NCBI RefSeq assembly: GCF_003286415.2 | Contig: NZ_CP043450.1 | Span: 5,890,001 to 5,954,000 of the forward strand | Source of the DNA: Mucilaginibacter rubeus | Lineage (GTDB): Bacteria > Bacteroidota > Bacteroidia > Sphingobacteriales > Sphingobacteriaceae | Direction: 5' to 3' | Length of the DNA stretch: 64,000 bases | Shown here: one piece after another, positions 60,354 through 64,000 of the stretch | Layout: each line of letters starts with the position of its first letter | Numbering within the stretch: position 1 is the stretch's first letter | Program-made: the position numbers and the translations under genes | Notes under the pieces: model-generated | The model's database searches: none | What the model was told of the DNA's origin: nothing | What the model saw: the letters and a program-made list of their open reading frames with translations, nothing else

Positions 60354-61889
60354 CTATTTTCCGTTTGCCCGCTTCACCATAAAATCCAAAGCTGCCTTAT
60401 CAGACAATGGCCCGGCCAGCGGTTTTTCGCCCAGGATCATAATTTTATTATCGCTTGTTGTATAGGCAGGCCATGTTGGTACACCTTTCCCATTAGGGTT
60501 ACCGGTTTTAGCAAAATTTGCCCAATAGGTGCTCATGGTATTGGCCAATTGCTGATCAACAGGCTCCCATGGGCGGTTCAGGAATTTAAGGTTATCATAA
60601 GCATAAGCCACCTCGCTGGTATGGAAAGCGCCATATTTAACAAAATCTGCAGTGGCCGGCAAGCGGCGGGTAAAACGGTAAACATAAATTTTCGATTTCG
60701 CTTTTTCGCTTTGTACATTGGCCCAGGTATAATTCTGCATCCCGAAAATCTGATCGCGGTTGATCCGGGTTTGAGAAGTCGCTGCTTCCTGATCCGAACC
60801 TGCCGGGTACAATTTTAAAAGTTCATCGGCATCGGCACCGTATTGAGTGCTTATCATTTTCTTATAATCTTCGGCCGTTTTTGGCGGGCCAACAAAGGCA
60901 TCATCTTCATTCCACCCGGTAAGTATAGGTACATCATTTTGCTTATGCTCATTAAAAATATCGGCAATACTTTCCGGTAAAACATAACCGTCAATAACCG
61001 GGCGGCTTTGGCCTTTGCCAACCAGTTCGGTAGCAGGTTTGTTTCTCAATTCCGCAAGAGAACTTGCACCTAATGTAGTTGCCGTTTTTATGCCGTTTTC
61101 TTCCGCTTCTTTCAAGCCGCCGTATCCACGCGGACTGATAAAGCTGGCCCCGCTTTCGGCTATAGCACCGTTAAACAGGCCTTTTCCTAATGGTGATGCC
61201 ACCAAACAATTTACACTCATGGAACCTGCCGACTGGCCAGCGATAGTAACCTTATCCGGATCGCCGCCAAAGGCAGCTATGTTTTGCTTTACCCATTTAA
61301 GTGCGGCCAGCTGATCCATCAAACCATAATTTCCTGAGGCATGGTGCGGCGACTCCTTTGTTAATTCAGGATGGGCAAAGAAACCGAAGATCCCTACGCG
61401 GTAATTGATAACCACAAATATGATCCCTTTTTTTGCCATCGCTTCGCCATCATAAATAGGCACACCCGCGCCGCCGCTTACAAATCCTCCACCATAAATA
61501 TATACCAATACAGGTCGTTTTTCTGCGGATGTTTTAGCGGCAGTCCATACGTTTAAATAAAGGCAATCTTCACTGATAGGTTCGTAAGGAATCAGGAACT
61601 CCCGTGTGTACACACCAAATGCATCAGGCTTACCCTGCATGGGGCTGGCAGCAAATTCGGTACATTTTTTTACGCCATCCCAAGCCTTTACCGGTTGAGG
61701 TGCTTTCCAGCGTAAATCGCCAACAGGTGGTGCTGCAAAGGGGATTCCTTTATAAATATGCACATCGCCAGCCTGATTGGCGAAACCAGATACTTTGCCT
61801 GCATCGATAGCCACAACATCAAGGTTTTTATTTTGAGCAAAAACAGAACTTACCAGCAGCAAAAGCGGAAGTAAAAGGATGCGTTTCAT
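60354..61889 (-). CDS. Secreted type B carboxylesterase (second copy)
   Basis: A 511-residue carboxylesterase with a signal peptide ending VFAQ, oxyanion loop YIYGGGFVSGG, nucleophile Ser220 in GQSAG, acidic GWNEDDAF and catalytic His in GAFHTSEVAY. It is a diverged paralogue of the enzyme at 7929-9437. It lies between a serine hydrolase gene on the same strand (99 bases apart) and a divergent phosphatase gene. Confidence 0.9.
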   Translation of the reverse strand: MKRILLLPLLLLVSSVFAQNKNLDVVAIDAGKVSGFANQAGDVHIYKGIPFAAPPVGDLRWKAPQPVKAWDGVKKCTEFAASPMQGKPDAFGVYTREFLIPYEPISEDCLYLNVWTAAKTSAEKRPVLVYIYGGGFVSGGAGVPIYDGEAMAKKGIIFVVINYRVGIFGFFAHPELTKESPHHASGNYGLMDQLAALKWVKQNIAAFGGDPDKVTIAGQSAGSMSVNCLVASPLGKGLFNGAIAESGASFISPRGYGGLKEAEENGIKTATTLGASSLAELRNKPATELVGKGQSRPVIDGYVLPESIADIFNEHKQNDVPILTGWNEDDAFVGPPKTAEDYKKMISTQYGADADELLKLYPAGSDQEAATSQTRINRDQIFGMQNYTWANVQSEKAKSKIYVYRFTRRLPATADFVKYGAFHTSEVAYAYDNLKFLNRPWEPVDQQLANTMSTYWANFAKTGNPNGKGVPTWPAYTTSDNKIMILGEKPLAGPLSDKAALDFMVKRANGK

Positions 61890-62051
61890 TTAAATAGGTT
61901 TAATGATTGGTTTGTTAAACTTACAAAGTTTTCCTTAAACCGTTTACGCTTTTAAAATGCCTTTGTAACAATCTGTATAATTAACAAAAACATCATATTG
62001 CATTTTAAATGCTTTGTTGATATTTGGCACAATCAAAAATCTTTTCCCGCG

Positions 62052-63734
62052 ATGAAGTTTAAACATCTGCTGCTTATTTCCCTCTCTTTCGCTACCGTTT
62101 CGGTATCGGCACAAAAAAAGAAAACTCCAACAACGCCCGCTGCGTCTGCATCAATTCCCCGCCCAAAACTGGTTGTGGGTTTAGTGGTTGACCAAATGCG
62201 CTGGGATTACCTGTACCGCTATTATGACCGTTACCAAGCCGGTGGCTTTAAGCGCATGCTTAATGAAGGTTTTACATGCGAAAACACTAATATTGACTAT
62301 ATCCCCACTGTTACGGCCGCTGGTCATACCTGTATCTATACCGGTTCTATTCCTGCCCTGCACGGCATAGTTGGTAACGATTTTATTATTCAGGCTACCG
62401 GTAAATCTATGTATTGTACCGATGACAGCACTGTTGTTGCTGTTGGCAGCACTTCAAAGGCGGGCCAGATGTCGCCTCGCAACTTATTGGTTAGCACCGT
62501 TACCGACGAGTTAAGGCTGGCTACCAATTTCCGTTCAAAAGTTATCGGCATAGCATTGAAAGATCGCGGCGGTATCCTACCTGCAGGTCACTCGGCAAAT
62601 GCGGCTTACTGGTTTGACGATGCCAGCGGCAACTGGATCACCAGTACTTATTATATGAATGACCTGCCTGCATGGGTTAAAACTTTTAACAATCAAAAAA
62701 TTGCTGAAAAATACCTAAAACAGGATTGGAACCCATTATACCCTATTGATACTTACGTACAAAGCGCCCCTGATAATAGCGACCGTTATGAAGGCAAATT
62801 TCCAGGTGCTGCTACACCGACCCTACCGGTAAAAACTTCTGAGCTTTATAAAGGCCGCATCGGCATGATCCGCTCTACTCCTTTCGGTAATACCATGACC
62901 CTTGATCTGGCAAAAGCAGCCATCGAAGGTGAAAAGCTGGGTAAAAATACCGTAACCGACTTTTTAGCAGTGAGCCTTTCATCAACAGATTATGTTGGTC
63001 ACCAGTTTGGCCCTAACTCAGTTGAGGTTGAGGATACATATTTAAGGCTCGACCAAGACCTGGCGGCTTTTTTCAATTATTTAGATGCCACTGTTGGCAA
63101 AGGCAATTACTCAGTTTTCCTGAGTGCCGACCATGGCGCTGCCCACAATCCTAACTTTTTGAAAGATCATAACATCCCCGCAGGTGTTTGGGACGATAGC
63201 AAAGCCGCCAAAGAAATGAACACCATGATCAGCGATAAATACAAGGTGAATAACCTGATCATCAGCATGGATAACTACCAGGTTAACTTCAACAACGCGG
63301 CCCTTGCAAAAGCAGGCGTTAGTGAAGATGCTATAAAACTGGATTGTATCGATTACCTGAAAAAGCAACAAGGTATTGCTTATGCAATCGACCTGCAAAA
63401 AATTCAGGAAGCTAACATTCCTGACGATTTGCGCAGCATGATCATTAACGGTTATAATGCCGAGCATAGCGGAGCTATCCAGATTATCCTGAAACCGGCA
63501 TGGTATACAGGTCATGGCACTAATGACCGTGGCCCAACCGGTACCACACACGGTACCTGGAACCCGTATGATTCGCACATTCCGCTGGTATTTATGGGCT
63601 GGGGCATTAAACATGGCAACCTTACCCGCCAAACACATATGACTGATATTTCGGCTACTATAGCATCGTTACTACATATCCAGGCACCTAACGGCTGCGT
63701 AGGAAAAACTGTTAGCGAAGCGTTGAAGAACTAA
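62052..63734 (+). CDS. pafA: PafA-type alkaline phosphatase
   Basis: Start MKFKHLLLISLS at 62052 gives a signal peptide ending VSAQ; a frame open from 61998 adds 18 residues. The 560-residue protein is of the alkaline-phosphatase superfamily. VVDQMRWDY supplies the first zinc Asp, PTVTAAGHT (86-94) the nucleophile Thr89, IALKDRGGILPAGH the Lys/Arg pair specific to PafA monoesterases, and SADHGAAHN and YTGHGTNDRG the zinc-binding His and Asp. It releases phosphate from organic monoesters in the periplasm. Confidence 0.92.
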   Translation: MKFKHLLLISLSFATVSVSAQKKKTPTTPAASASIPRPKLVVGLVVDQMRWDYLYRYYDRYQAGGFKRMLNEGFTCENTNIDYIPTVTAAGHTCIYTGSIPALHGIVGNDFIIQATGKSMYCTDDSTVVAVGSTSKAGQMSPRNLLVSTVTDELRLATNFRSKVIGIALKDRGGILPAGHSANAAYWFDDASGNWITSTYYMNDLPAWVKTFNNQKIAEKYLKQDWNPLYPIDTYVQSAPDNSDRYEGKFPGAATPTLPVKTSELYKGRIGMIRSTPFGNTMTLDLAKAAIEGEKLGKNTVTDFLAVSLSSTDYVGHQFGPNSVEVEDTYLRLDQDLAAFFNYLDATVGKGNYSVFLSADHGAAHNPNFLKDHNIPAGVWDDSKAAKEMNTMISDKYKVNNLIISMDNYQVNFNNAALAKAGVSEDAIKLDCIDYLKKQQGIAYAIDLQKIQEANIPDDLRSMIINGYNAEHSGAIQIILKPAWYTGHGTNDRGPTGTTHGTWNPYDSHIPLVFMGWGIKHGNLTRQTHMTDISATIASLLHIQAPNGCVGKTVSEALKN

Positions 63735-63752
63735 GTTGTAAGTTTTTCGTAC

Positions 63753-63806
63753 AAAGTCCTGAGTTAAAGCACAGCCAAACGGCCTTGTTTGGCTCGGGAC
63801 TTTTTA
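63753..63806 (+). terminator. Intrinsic terminator after pafA
   Basis: An inner stem AGCCAAAC/GTTTGGCT within an outer AAAGTCCTGAG/TCGGGACTTT pair, followed by TTTAATTT, 19 bases past pafA. Confidence 0.75.
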
Positions 63807-63821
63807 ATTTGGAAAAAAGCG

Positions 63822-64000
63822 ATGAAAAAATATATCTCCAGATTTCATTACGTTACACAGGATATGCCGGGCCGGAGCCATGTGCAGCAGGTACAAATTG
63901 CTTGCGGGGCAGGCGCCAACTGGGTGCAATATCATTGCATGAGCAAACCCGAAGACGAACTGATTGATGAAATAAACGAGATAGCCGAAATTTGCGACGA
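63822..64000 (+). CDS. thiE: Thiamine phosphate synthase, N-terminus only
   Basis: A frame opening at ATG 63822 and running off the window (59 residues seen of about 210). It begins MKKYISRFHYVTQD and continues with HVQQVQIACGAGANWVQYHC and EDELIDEINEIAEICD, the pattern of ThiE: first strand, then the helix and the WVQYR-type strand, with His in place of Arg. ThiE joins the pyrimidine and thiazole parts of thiamine. Confidence 0.75.
   Translation, partial: MKKYISRFHYVTQDMPGRSHVQQVQIACGAGANWVQYHCMSKPEDELIDEINEIAEICD

Noticed and set aside
63111..63638. 175-codon frame antisense to pafA
   Set aside because: The plus-strand frame carries intact alkaline-phosphatase motifs here; the antisense frame shows no domain.

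Overview
The window looks like chromosomal DNA of a free-living Bacteroidota, most likely of the Sphingobacteriaceae (Mucilaginibacter/Pedobacter-like). Supporting signs are a SusC/SusD pair with a GH92 mannosidase, a giant hybrid sensor kinase with a Reg_prop propeller, Bacteroidota-restricted families (DUF2911, DUF3823, DUF6268-like, WG/YARHG proteins), promoter -7 boxes of the TANNTTTG type, and many palindromic intergenic repeats. No rRNA, tRNA, CRISPR array, insertion sequence or prophage was seen. Gene assignments come from reading motifs by eye; no database search was possible.

Layout. 1-3.2 kb: a zinc alcohol dehydrogenase cut by the window edge and its AraC-type regulator, sharing a duplicated operator-like site, then an outer-membrane protein and a small HMA-fold-like protein. 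3.2-7.4 kb: a 1414-residue hybrid two-component sensor. 7.9-12.8 kb: a carboxylesterase, a sugar dehydrogenase fused to cytochrome c, and an amino-acid permease. 13-23.7 kb: a polysaccharide utilisation locus read on the minus strand (SusC, SusD, DUF3823 lipoprotein, an unassigned glycosidase-like protein, GH92 alpha-mannosidase). 24-31.3 kb: an RlmI-type rRNA methyltransferase, a DUF2911 protein, a sodium:solute symporter with two overlapping small membrane-protein genes upstream, and a PIG-L deacetylase. 31.6-36.2 kb: a TetR-controlled EmrAB-TolC-type efflux operon. 36.5-37.8 kb: AhpD- and AhpC-like peroxide defence genes. 38-40.6 kb: a WG/YARHG protein and a DUF2306 membrane protein.

40.85-49 kb is the most distinctive region: a Bacteroidota-style ter (tellurite/stress) cluster with TelA, four TerD paralogues, a phosphoribosyltransferase-like protein, a HAD-like protein, TerC, and an unrecognised 321-residue protein encoded 3 bases upstream of terC. 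It is broken into sub-operons by repeats, with pgpA lying inside it.

49.4-54.7 kb: an ECF sigma factor with a membrane anti-sigma-like protein, then an AraC regulator followed by three short-chain dehydrogenases and an Atu4866-like protein. 54.9-59.1 kb: a GapN-like aldehyde dehydrogenase with an altered active-site motif, then an rtcB-prfH pair (RNA ligase plus release-factor homologue, a ribosome-repair module) preceded by a long leader. 59.2-64 kb: a serine hydrolase, a second carboxylesterase, a PafA-type alkaline phosphatase and the start of thiE.

At least two families of about 80-120 bp palindromic repeats are scattered between genes. Family A has CCCCTCTTGAGAGGGG ends; family B has TCATTGCGAG/CTCGCAATGA ends. 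They are probably non-autonomous MITE/REP-like elements and several may act as terminators.
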